DNA from: Clostridia bacterium
Lineage (GTDB): Bacteria; Bacillota; Clostridia; Oscillospirales; CAG-272
Length of the DNA: 53,022 nucleotides
Direction: 5' to 3'
NCBI GenBank assembly: GCA_017621695.1
Contig: JAGASP010000062.1
Coordinates: 1-53,022, forward strand
Part shown: positions 45,582-53,022 of the stretch, piece by piece
Layout: each line of letters opens with the position of its first letter
Numbering within the stretch: the first letter of the stretch is position 1
Program-made: the position numbers and the translations under genes
The notes under the pieces: generated by a model
Seen by the model: the letters and a program-made list of their open reading frames with translations, nothing else
The model's database searches: none
What the model was told of the DNA's origin: nothing

Positions 45582-46108
45582 AGATCACGATCGTAGGAAG
45601 ACAGCTCAACGTTTTCGAGGACACCAAGGCCATGATCGAGAAAAAGCTTTCCAAGCTGGATAAGTTTTTCAAAGACGGCACGGCAGAGGCGGTGGTCACC
45701 TTAAGCAGAAAACGCAACGTGTCCACTCTGGAAGTTACCATCAATGCCGCAGGAACCCTGTTCCGCAGCGAAGTGGATGCCGATGATTTCCGTGTGGCCA
45801 TGGACGAAACCATTGACCGGATCGAACGCCAGATCCGAAAAAATAAAACCAAGCTTGCCAAAAAGCTGAGAGAAACAGCCTTCATTCCCGAATCCCTCCC
45901 TGCAGAGGAGGATATAGAGGAGGATCCCGGGCTTATCATCCGCGTCAAGCAGTTTGAATACCATCCCATGACCCCCGAGGAGGCCATCATGCAAATGAAT
46001 CTCCTGGGTCACGCTTTCTACGTATTCAACGACGTGGCGTCGGGAGATACCTGCGTGGTTTATCTCCGCAAAGACGGTAGCTACGGCCTCATCGAACCCA
46101 TGAAATAA
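45578..46108 (+). CDS. hpf: Long-form ribosome hibernation promoting factor
   Basis: 176 residues. N-terminal HPF/RaiA domain (about 1-100) that sits in the decoding centre, an acidic linker (about 105-120), and the C-terminal dimerisation domain (about 122-176: IRVKQFEYHPMTPEEA, then FYVFNDVASGDTCVVYLRKDG) typical of the long form that makes 100S ribosome dimers. AAGGAGG before the ATG. Its start overlaps a 25-codon upstream ORF by ATGA. Confidence 0.93.
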   Translation: MKITIVGRQLNVFEDTKAMIEKKLSKLDKFFKDGTAEAVVTLSRKRNVSTLEVTINAAGTLFRSEVDADDFRVAMDETIDRIERQIRKNKTKLAKKLRETAFIPESLPAEEDIEEDPGLIIRVKQFEYHPMTPEEAIMQMNLLGHAFYVFNDVASGDTCVVYLRKDGSYGLIEPMK

Positions 46109-46121
46109 TCAAGCCAATTTT

Positions 46122-46155
46122 CAGGCCGCCACAAACCGTGGCGGCCTGCTTTGTT
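46122..46155 (+). terminator. Terminator of hpf
   Basis: Perfect 11-bp GC-rich stem (46122-46132 with 46138-46148), 5-nt loop, followed by CTTTGTTTG, an interrupted T-run. Confidence 0.78.
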
Positions 46156-46262
46156 TGATGCACTTCCCTTTTGATCCTTCTTGCCGCACCGCAACCGTAA
46201 TTGCAATTTTGGTGTAAAAGAAATGATTCAACGGGATTGTCACCAAAAAGAAGGGATGCAAA

Positions 46263-46307
46263 TTGTAAAAAATGCGGATTTACAATAGTTGCAATTTGTA
46301 GTATAAT
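46263..46307 (+). promoter_or_regulatory. Promoter with inverted-repeat operator candidate
   Basis: TTTACA (46279-46284), 17-nt spacer, TATAAT (46302-46307) for the surface protein at 46384. TTGTAAA (46263-46269) and TTTACAA (46279-46285) form a perfect 7-9-7 inverted repeat over the -35 box. TTGCAATTT sequences recur around it (about 46198 and 46290). Confidence 0.72.
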
Positions 46308-46383
46308 GTATTCAAATCTCATCTTGCTCTTTTGGAGATTCGATGTTTCAAATGCTCCAACGCAAGATTTAAAAGGAGAAGCT

Positions 46384-48000
46384 ATGGTGAAAAAATTTTT
46401 CGCGGCTTTGTTGATGCTTTCGATGCTTCTGGCATCGGCCTCCCTGATGACCTTTACGACACAAGCGGTCGCCGTTCCCGGTGATTGGACCACCTACCGC
46501 GCCGCCGCGGAGTATCCCGAGGATACCGGCGGCAAGCCCCAGAAGCCCGAAGCCGGTTATAAGTACACAGAAGAAGGCTTTACCGTTGTTCCTGCCGACT
46601 ATACCGACTCCACTCCCTTTATGACGGTGCAGACCAAGGAGCCCCAGCCCATCCAAGAGGGCGTTTACATGGAGTTCCGCGTAGATGATTACTGCTACAA
46701 CGGCCCCGAGCATAACATTGATAACTGGATTTGTATCAGCATTACCAACAAGCCTAAGGTCACACCCGGTGCGCCTGCCTACGGCGGTGGCTGGATGTGC
46801 CTCATCCGTGGCGATGGCAACGGTGCGAAAGCATTGGCTGAGAGCTGTAACACGGTGGAAAACGTGTCCTTCCAGAATCTTGGAGGTTCTAACGTTACCC
46901 CCGGCTTGGATTCTGAAGGCCGCGAGCTTTACACCTTCGAGGCCACTTATAACAATTCTCAGTACACCTTCAAGCTCAACGGCGTAACCCTGAACGGCAT
47001 GCCGCAGATATCCGGCAACCTCAAGAATCTCGACCCCCATGGTAACTTCTACGTAGGTATCACCCTGTATTCCTCCATGAAGGACGGTACTGCCGCACTT
47101 TCCATCCTGAATTACGGCACGAGCAAGAGCACTGCTACCCCTCCGCAGGGTAGCGATGCCAAGGAGCCTGAGCCCAATCTGATCAAGGTAGCCCCCATCG
47201 CAGACCCCTCCACGGTTCCCGAGAACCAGCCTGCGCTTTACTGGGATGCATCTGTTGCCTCTGCCCCCAACGGCACGAATCTGTTCCTCTCTCCTTTGGG
47301 TGACAACGCTTTCCGCGTACAGATGAGCGACAACATGGGCTATTTCAACTGGAATATGTCCCGTTCTCTTTCGTATTCGGGTACGGATTTCCCCATCTTT
47401 ACAGTGCTATTCCGCAACTATTACGGTGACGGCGGAGGACTCTGGTACTACGGAGGAGATGTTTTAGGTGCGGTTGGCGACAACAATCTATCCTGGTCTT
47501 CTTATGATAATGGCATTTATTATGAAGACGGAGAAGACGAATACATTCTTTTGACCATTGACCTCTCCAACCGTTGGGAAGGCCGTATCAACGGCTTGCG
47601 CTTTGATCTGACCGCCCCCGAGGTTGCTTGGGAGTATGACATTTGTTATATGGGCTTCTTCCGCTCTCAAGACGAGGCAGAAGCTTTCTGCGAATCCCGC
47701 TTGACCGAATGGGGCGTTGAGGTAGGTACAGACGAGACCGAAACGTCAGGATCCGAGGAAACCGAACCTCAGGAAACCGAACCGCAAGAGACCGCGCCTC
47801 AGGAAACTCAGCCCCAGGAGACCGAAAGCATTGTCGAGACCGATGCGGAAACCGTGACTGCCGCAGAAGAAACCTCCGCAACGGGTACCACCGATACCCC
47901 CGAAGCTGAAAAAGGTTGCGGCGCTTCCCTGTCGGGTGCGGTACTCATGAGTGCTGTGATCCTCGCCGCTGGCGTATGCATGAGGAAGAAAGAGGATTGA
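46384..48000 (+). CDS. Secreted surface protein with repeat tail and C-terminal anchor
   Basis: 538 residues: signal peptide (1 to about 29, ending TTQAVA), a long beta-rich extracellular part (30 to about 455) without a recognised family, a tail of Gln/Glu/Thr/Pro repeats (ETEPQ units, about 457-500), then KGCGASLSG, a hydrophobic helix and RKKED at the end. The end has the tripartite form of a C-terminal sorting/anchoring signal, with a GCG motif instead of LPxTG. Its middle shows two similar beta-sandwich-like halves. Probably glycan binding at the cell surface. AAAAGGAG precedes the ATG at 46384. Confidence 0.7.
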   Translation: MVKKFFAALLMLSMLLASASLMTFTTQAVAVPGDWTTYRAAAEYPEDTGGKPQKPEAGYKYTEEGFTVVPADYTDSTPFMTVQTKEPQPIQEGVYMEFRVDDYCYNGPEHNIDNWICISITNKPKVTPGAPAYGGGWMCLIRGDGNGAKALAESCNTVENVSFQNLGGSNVTPGLDSEGRELYTFEATYNNSQYTFKLNGVTLNGMPQISGNLKNLDPHGNFYVGITLYSSMKDGTAALSILNYGTSKSTATPPQGSDAKEPEPNLIKVAPIADPSTVPENQPALYWDASVASAPNGTNLFLSPLGDNAFRVQMSDNMGYFNWNMSRSLSYSGTDFPIFTVLFRNYYGDGGGLWYYGGDVLGAVGDNNLSWSSYDNGIYYEDGEDEYILLTIDLSNRWEGRINGLRFDLTAPEVAWEYDICYMGFFRSQDEAEAFCESRLTEWGVEVGTDETETSGSEETEPQETEPQETAPQETQPQETESIVETDAETVTAAEETSATGTTDTPEAEKGCGASLSGAVLMSAVILAAGVCMRKKED

Positions 48001-48108
48001 CGACAACCTCTTAAGAGATGGAGCGAAGCATTAAATCTTAGCATAAATCATCTCTGCCAATGCAAGGCGCATGACAAATTGGCGAAATCATTCCCCTTTT
48101 TCGTCTCT

Positions 48109-48147
48109 AAAATCCTTCGTATGGACTGATCTGTGCGAAGGATTTTT
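48109..48147 (+). terminator. Rho-independent terminator
   Basis: 11-bp stem (48109-48119 with 48136-48146) followed by T5, in the 207-bp gap after the surface protein gene. Confidence 0.85.
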
Positions 48148-48207
48148 GATAGGCCTTCCGACATGATCTGTAAACAAGAATTTTTTCTTTATGAAAGGAA
48201 AAGCGTT

Positions 48208-50196
48208 ATGAAATCCGGATATGCTTCTTTGTTCACCTTCTTGGCGGTGCTATTTCTTTGCTTGGCTTTGATCGCTTGCGGCAGTACTGCCACCTCCACG
48301 GAAACCGACGGCACTTCCGGGGCTTCTATAGAAGAAGTGCCCGCCGTGTCCGACGATGTATCCGCCGAATTCACAACCGAGACTCCCGCCGAAGCGCCTT
48401 CGGAGAAAGCCACCGAATCATCCGATGAAACCTCGCCAGAAGCACCTTCCGAGGTAGCCTCTGCCGAAGAGCCCGGCGAAGCCCCCACCGAGCCTGAGAC
48501 CGATGACGGCATCCCGCTCAACGAGCTGACCATCGGCGGTGTGGATATTAAAGATTATACCCTCGTTGTGCAGGACGGCGGTGCTGCGTGCGTCCGTAAT
48601 TCTGCTGATGAGTTGGTAGAATTTATTGAAAAAGCCACGGGCTTCCGCATCCCCGAGGGTGCATCCGAGCATGAGATCGTCATTGGTGTGACGGACCGTG
48701 ATACCGACAAGATCACCGCCGCACGCGCCGAGGTACAGCTGGATGGCTATACCCTGCTCATGGACGAAGGCCGCCTCTACATCACGGGTAGCTGTGACCG
48801 AGGCACCATGTACGGCGTGTACTGCTTCCTCGAGGACTATATCGGTGTGCGTTTCTTTGCTGCCGATACCACGGTAGTCATCAATCAAAACCCTGTGGCG
48901 ATTCCCGCTGATATACACACCACGCACAATCCCACCTTTGAAATGCGGGATACCTATTGGTACGATATGCGCTACAACCAAACCTTTGCCAATCACTCCA
49001 AGGATAACAGCTTCTACGACAGCTCCACCCCCGTTCCCGACATCGGCGGCGGCATCGGATATGCAGGCCGTTTCGTCCATACCATCAATCTTTTACAGGA
49101 TCTACCTTATCAGGGCAATGTCCAGCCCTGTCTGACCGACGAGGCTGTTTATCAGCTCGTCCTCTCCAACGTTCGCGAGTGGCTGGATGCCAATCCCGAA
49201 GCGACCATTATCTCTGTTTCTCAGAACGACTCCGACCCCGGCAAGCTGGGCTGCCAATGCGAAAACTGCAAGGCCATTGACGATGCCGAGGGAACATCCA
49301 TGGGTTCTCTTCTCACCTTCATCAACCGCATCGCCAATGATATCAAGGATGACTATCCCGGCGTATATGTAGATACACTTGCGTACCGCTATACCCGTAA
49401 AGCACCCAAGAACATCCGCCCTGCAGACAACGTGATCATCCGTCTCTGCTCCATCGAGTGCTGCTTCACTCACCCCCTGTCCGACGAAAGCTGCTATAAA
49501 AACAAGGAGTTCAAGAAGGACATCGAGGCATGGGCAGCCATTTGCGACAACCTTTACATCTGGGACTACACCTATAACGCCGAGACCTACTTCACCTTCT
49601 TCCCCAATTTCGACGTTTTGTGGGACAACGTAAATTTCTACAAGGATCATAACGTGAAGGGCGTGTTTTTGGAAGGTCAACAGGTCTCCGTTTCGGGAGA
49701 ATTTGCAGAGCTGCGCTCCTATCTTCTGGCCAAGCTTTTGTGGGATCCCGATATGACCGAGGACGAATACTATGCGCACATGGATGAATTTTTGCAGTAC
49801 TATTACGGTGCGGGTTGGGAAAAGATCAAGGCCTATATGCAGGACATGACGACCATCGCGCTCACCAATCCCCACGTTGGTATTTTCGATAAGGGAGAGA
49901 AAATGATTCCCTTTGTCGATCCGACGGGCAAGCAGAATCAGCGTTACTGCCACACCATGAAGGCGCTTTGGGAGGAGGCCTATGAGTTGGCCGAGACCGA
50001 TGAGCAGAAGGCGCATGTTGAAAAATCCTCGATTCAGATTTATTACTACTGCCATCTCAAGGGGCGGAGCGGAGACCGCAAGGAATACCTCAAAAAGGTC
50101 TATGAGCTCTGTGAAAAATACGGTATTGAATACTACAAGTACGTCATTCCCATGCCCGATGCTTCCAAGGCAGATGATTTGAGCAGCTTGATTTAA
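48208..50196 (+). CDS. DUF4838-domain lipoprotein
   Basis: 662 residues: lipobox LIAC (Cys24), a Ser/Glu/Ala/Pro linker (25-115) with TEAP/EAPSE repeats, then the same two-part body as the intracellular paralogue at 40112: GVDIKDYTLVVQDGG and GTMYGVYCFLEDYIGVRFF in the N-terminal fold, followed by SVSQNDSDPGKLGCQCENCKAIDD and MGSLLTFINRIANDI. Probably acts on polysaccharide outside the cell while its paralogue handles imported pieces; the reaction is not established. The ATG has AAAGGA upstream; no clear own promoter is seen after the preceding terminator. Confidence 0.8.
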   Translation: MKSGYASLFTFLAVLFLCLALIACGSTATSTETDGTSGASIEEVPAVSDDVSAEFTTETPAEAPSEKATESSDETSPEAPSEVASAEEPGEAPTEPETDDGIPLNELTIGGVDIKDYTLVVQDGGAACVRNSADELVEFIEKATGFRIPEGASEHEIVIGVTDRDTDKITAARAEVQLDGYTLLMDEGRLYITGSCDRGTMYGVYCFLEDYIGVRFFAADTTVVINQNPVAIPADIHTTHNPTFEMRDTYWYDMRYNQTFANHSKDNSFYDSSTPVPDIGGGIGYAGRFVHTINLLQDLPYQGNVQPCLTDEAVYQLVLSNVREWLDANPEATIISVSQNDSDPGKLGCQCENCKAIDDAEGTSMGSLLTFINRIANDIKDDYPGVYVDTLAYRYTRKAPKNIRPADNVIIRLCSIECCFTHPLSDESCYKNKEFKKDIEAWAAICDNLYIWDYTYNAETYFTFFPNFDVLWDNVNFYKDHNVKGVFLEGQQVSVSGEFAELRSYLLAKLLWDPDMTEDEYYAHMDEFLQYYYGAGWEKIKAYMQDMTTIALTNPHVGIFDKGEKMIPFVDPTGKQNQRYCHTMKALWEEAYELAETDEQKAHVEKSSIQIYYYCHLKGRSGDRKEYLKKVYELCEKYGIEYYKYVIPMPDASKADDLSSLI

Positions 50197-50248
50197 GAAA
50201 ACAAAGCCCGAGAATCATTTTCTGTGTCTGTCTGCATTACCCGATTGG

Positions 50249-50600
50249 TAAATTGTTGTTTAGGCGGCAGTGCCGCCAGCCAACGCTCGCGTGACACTCT
50301 CCGTGGCGGGATATATCACCCGATGGGCAGTGTGGCGGTAAATTGTTGTTTAGCGGAGGATTAACGAAAACCCGTAGGGGCGACCCTGTGTGGTCGCCCG
50401 CCGTCCCAAGATTGGCAAAACCCTTTTGGATCAACAATCTTTTTGACGGGAGGCCACATAGGGCCTCCCCTACGGCTAAGTTGGTCATAAGCCCATAAAC
50501 AACAATTTACAAGGCCAACATTCTGTCGGGTGATACACCGCCGTTGCGGAGGACGTCACGCGATATTGGCTGCGGGCACTGCCCGCTAAACAACAATTTA
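50249..50600. repeat. Composite inverted repeat with TAAATTGTTGTTTA boxes
   Basis: Direct boxes at 50249-50262 and 50339-50352 face inverted boxes at 50496-50509 and 50587-50600, each pair 90-91 bp apart, the same architecture as 15317-16183. The left 90-bp unit is nearly identical to the reversed unit at 16080-16170. The core is different: a GTAGGGGCGACC palindrome (50374-50473). A degenerate fifth box lies near 50674. The gap 50197-50889 contains no gene. Confidence 0.87.
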
Positions 50601-50686
50601 CAAGACTAACTTCTTTTCGGGTGATGTAGCTCCGACACGGAGAGTGTCACGCGATATTGACCCCGCACTGCGACAAACAACAGGGA

Positions 50687-50840
50687 ACCTCTAAAAACTC
50701 TATTGGCGAGAGAGCCGCGAGGAAGTTTTTCGTCAGATGATACAATTTTTCGCACGCGTAGTAGAGCTACGCGAAGAAAAATATGTGAAATATGACGGAA
50801 AAGTTACCACGGATTCTCCGTCAAGAGAGTTTTTAGAGGT
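50687..50840. repeat. 154-bp MITE-like element
   Basis: Perfect 15-bp terminal inverted repeats ACCTCTAAAAACTCT (50687-50701) and AGAGTTTTTAGAGGT (50826-50840), extending imperfectly to about 28 bp. The interior is partly self-complementary (a GTAGAGCTAC palindrome near its middle) and has no gene. It ends 50 bp before the GH127 gene. Confidence 0.75.
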
Positions 50841-50868
50841 GACCAACAGTTTACCGCACTTATATAAT
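50839..50868 (+). promoter_or_regulatory. Possible promoter of the GH127 gene at the MITE edge
   Basis: TATAAT at 50863-50868 with a partial -35 GTGACC (50839-50844, 18-nt spacer). The -35 would straddle the right end of the MITE-like element. Weak evidence. Confidence 0.4.
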
Positions 50869-50889
50869 CTCAACCAAAGGAGAACTCAT

Positions 50890-52683
50890 ATGAAACTCAT
50901 CCCCCACAACCTTGTCAACCTCAAGAGCGGCTTCTTCTTCAACAAACAGGAGCTCAACCGTAAGGTAACCATCCACGCTGTATACGATCGTTTTACCGAG
51001 ACCGGCCGCATCGGAGCCTTCAAGCTCGGTTTCCCGGAAAAGGACCCCATCCAGCCTCACTTTTTCTGGGACAGTGACGTAGCCAAATGGATGGAGGGTG
51101 CGGCATACATCCTTCACAAAGCCCCCGATCCCGCGCTGGAGGCACAAGTGGACGAAATTGTAGACGATCTCGCCCGAAATCAAGGTGAAGACGGCTATTT
51201 CAACATTTTCTTCACCGTTGTCCAACCTGAGAACCGCTGGACAAACCGCGACTGGCACGAGCTTTACTGCGCGGGTCATCTCATGGAGGCCGCCGTTGCT
51301 TACGCCGAGGCCACAGGCAAAACCAAGTTCCTCTCCTGCATGGAAAAGTACGCCGACTACATCGCAAAGGTCTTCATGGAGGATCACGCCGCCGCCTTCG
51401 ACACCCCCGGCCACGAGGAGATCGAGCTGGCTCTGGTGCGTCTCTACCGCCATACGGGCAATAAGCGGTATCTGGATCTGGCCGCCTACTTCATCAATAC
51501 CCGCGGTACCGAAAACGATCGCAACCGCGTTGCCTATAACCAGTCCCACCTCCCCGTCCGCGAGCAGGACAGTGCCGTGGGTCACGCCGTTCGCGCCGTT
51601 TATCTGTATACAGGTATGGCTTACCTTGCCAAAGAGACGGGGGACGCGGCTCTGCTCGCCGCCTGCAAGAAGCTTTGGGAGGACATTGCCAACCGCAAGA
51701 TGTATATCACGGGCGGTCTTGGCTCCACCTATATCGGAGAAGCCTTTACTACCCCCTTCGATCTTCCCTCGGATCAGGCTTACACCGAGACCTGCGCGGG
51801 CATCGCTCTTTGTTTCTTTGCAAGCGCCATGCTGGCGCTGGAGAATAACGCCGAGTACGCCGACGTCATTGAGCGCGCCCTCTACAACGGTGTTCTGTCG
51901 GGACTCTCCACCGACGGTGCACAGTTCTTCTATGAAAATCCCTTGGAGGTCAATCTCTCGGAACGATTCGTTTCCCATTGGGGTGCCCGCCGCTTCCCTG
52001 CCCATCGCCGTGTGGCCTGCTTCGCTTGCTCTTGCTGTCCCCCCAACATCAACCGTCTTCTGGCCTCCCTCGGGAACTATGTCTACGGTCTGGACGGTGA
52101 TACTCTTTATATCAATCAGTTTGCCGATTCGGATATGGCCGACGGAAGTGTGACTGCTTCCATTGAAACCGCCTATCCTCTTGACGGTAGCGTGACGGTC
52201 ACCGCCAAGGGTGTTGACAAGCTTGCCATCCGCATCCCAGCATGGTGCGATTCCTTCACTTTAGACCGCGCTTATACCCTGCAGAATGGCTACGCCATCG
52301 TGGAAAATGACGGTGCACCTGTCACCGTGTCCTTTGACCTCACGCCCCGCAAGGTTTGGGCAGATTCCCGTGTGCTCCGCACCGCAGGGCAAGCCGCGAT
52401 CATGAAAGGTCCTGTGGTCTACTGCGCCGAGGGTGTGGACAACGGCGAGGGCGAGTTGCATAACTATGTCATTCCTGCCGATTTTACTGCCGTCGAAGAA
52501 GAGAACGCCACATATGGGCTTCCTACATTGACGGTTCCCTGCACCAAGCGTATAGCTGACGGCGGCAATCTTTACCGCAACACACCGCCCACGACGGAAG
52601 CGACCAGCCTGCGTCTCATCCCCTACAGCGTATTCGCCAACCGAGACGAGACAGATATGCGGGTTTGGTTCCTGACGGAATAA
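50890..52683 (+). CDS. GH127 beta-L-arabinofuranosidase
   Basis: 597-residue cytoplasmic enzyme, colinear with characterised GH127 enzymes such as HypBA1 of Bifidobacterium. The Zn2+-thiolate set is complete: Glu300 and Cys302 in TETCAGIA, Cys382 and Cys383 in SCCPPNINRL. The Cys pair holds the nucleophile of the retaining mechanism. An (alpha/alpha)6 barrel covers about 1-435 and beta-sandwich domains the rest. Likely removes terminal beta-L-arabinofuranose from plant glycoproteins or arabinan side chains. ATG at 50890 has AAAGGAG upstream; an ATG at 50737 lies inside the MITE-like element. Confidence 0.9.
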   Translation: MKLIPHNLVNLKSGFFFNKQELNRKVTIHAVYDRFTETGRIGAFKLGFPEKDPIQPHFFWDSDVAKWMEGAAYILHKAPDPALEAQVDEIVDDLARNQGEDGYFNIFFTVVQPENRWTNRDWHELYCAGHLMEAAVAYAEATGKTKFLSCMEKYADYIAKVFMEDHAAAFDTPGHEEIELALVRLYRHTGNKRYLDLAAYFINTRGTENDRNRVAYNQSHLPVREQDSAVGHAVRAVYLYTGMAYLAKETGDAALLAACKKLWEDIANRKMYITGGLGSTYIGEAFTTPFDLPSDQAYTETCAGIALCFFASAMLALENNAEYADVIERALYNGVLSGLSTDGAQFFYENPLEVNLSERFVSHWGARRFPAHRRVACFACSCCPPNINRLLASLGNYVYGLDGDTLYINQFADSDMADGSVTASIETAYPLDGSVTVTAKGVDKLAIRIPAWCDSFTLDRAYTLQNGYAIVENDGAPVTVSFDLTPRKVWADSRVLRTAGQAAIMKGPVVYCAEGVDNGEGELHNYVIPADFTAVEEENATYGLPTLTVPCTKRIADGGNLYRNTPPTTEATSLRLIPYSVFANRDETDMRVWFLTE

Positions 52684-52702
52684 CGGCGTTTTATGGATAT
52701 GA

Positions 52703-52728
52703 AAAGACCACCCTGCGGGGTGGTCTTT
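52703..52728 (+). terminator. Hairpin after the GH127 gene
   Basis: Perfect 11-bp stem (52703-52713 with 52718-52728), 4-nt loop, AAA and TTT at the stem base, little T-run beyond. Probable terminator. Confidence 0.65.
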
Positions 52729-52810
52729 GGTATGTCAAGTGCGAGATTTCGGCCAGTAGCTGTGGTATTCACAGTATCAGAGGCAGAACAACCGAAAAAT
52801 GTTGGTCTTG

Positions 52811-53022
52811 TAAATTGTTGTTTAGCGGGGTAAACCCCACACCTCTCGGGTGTCGGATGACCGATGGGGGTTCAGGGGGCAAAGCCCCCTGAACCCTATG
52901 ATGATGGCCGGCGGTTTCGGGGGCGGCCTTGAGCGCCCTGAATTTGATAAAATTGTTTTGCGAAGCAAAACTTCCTTATTCTATAAGGAAAATTTGATTT
53001 AGCAAAGAAAAATCAACAGCGA
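52811..53022. repeat. Repeat half-element running off the window
   Basis: TAAATTGTTGTTTAGCGGGG starts at 52811, preceded by GTTGGTCTTG as at 15398-15407. Inside, a perfect hairpin with 13-bp arms GGGTTCAGGGGGC (52868-52880) and its complement (52884-52896). The matching inverted terminus would be beyond 53022. No gene seen in 52684-53022. Confidence 0.65.

Noticed and set aside
50249-50600. Regularly spaced 14-bp boxes considered as a CRISPR array
   Set aside because: Only two boxes per orientation, spacing about 76 bp between boxes with similar rather than unique spacers, inverted halves and no cas genes.

Overview
The window looks like the chromosome of an uncultured anaerobic member of the Clostridia (Bacillota), probably a gut polysaccharide fermenter. 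The grounds are: a six-subunit Rnf complex with an ApbE flavin transferase, the redox repressor Rex, MecA, a DnaD/DnaI-type primosome pair, RqcH, long-form HPF, CIRCE-controlled groESL, strong Shine-Dalgarno sites, many TTGACA-17-TATAAT promoters, and many secreted lipoproteins and glycosidases. I see no rRNA, tRNA, CRISPR array, phage or complete insertion sequence.

Layout. 208-2010: GH127-like glycosidase. 2159-8336 (minus): hexuronate operon uxuA-uxuB-GH92-eda-kdgK, giving fructuronate to mannonate to KDG to KDPG to pyruvate plus glyceraldehyde 3-phosphate, with an alpha-mannosidase-like gene inside it. 8521-11478 (plus): beta-helix lipoprotein and PHP phosphoesterase. 11554-15230: PAP2-like protein, proC, two membrane proteins (one DUF624). 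15317-16183: composite repeat. 16361-17104: mecA. 28457 down to 17135 (minus): tsaD-rex-dnaD-dnaI-rnfCDGEAB-apbE-NusG_II-Gx transporter, apparently one long unit from a consensus promoter at 28501-28529. 28682-31063: GHL10-type lipoprotein and a coiled-coil membrane protein. 31111-33601 (minus): P-loop ATPase and AGCS symporter. 33734-35919: groESL with CIRCE. 36022-37446: divergent membrane-protein/XRE pair. 37513-52683: sugar-related genes (propeller lipoprotein, two DUF4838 paralogues, SGNH hydrolase, repeat-tailed surface protein, GH127) interrupted by rqcH, a histidine phosphatase and hpf.

How the parts fit. The secreted lipoproteins and glycosidases probably attack complex plant or host glycans outside the cell; uronate and arabinose-type products would feed the intracellular enzymes. 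Rnf couples ferredoxin:NAD+ oxidoreduction to an ion gradient; ApbE would flavinylate RnfG and RnfD, and Rex senses the NADH/NAD+ ratio.

Most unusual: (1) a family of intergenic repeats whose ends carry AAATTG(TT/GG)GTTTAnCGG in inverted orientation but whose palindromic cores differ from locus to locus; (2) uxuA joined in frame to an AT-rich YHGS-motif domain that still carries its own ribosome binding site; (3) a 25-codon leader ORF ending in ATGA overlap with hpf; (4) an XRE/membrane-protein pair with a perfect palindromic operator candidate.
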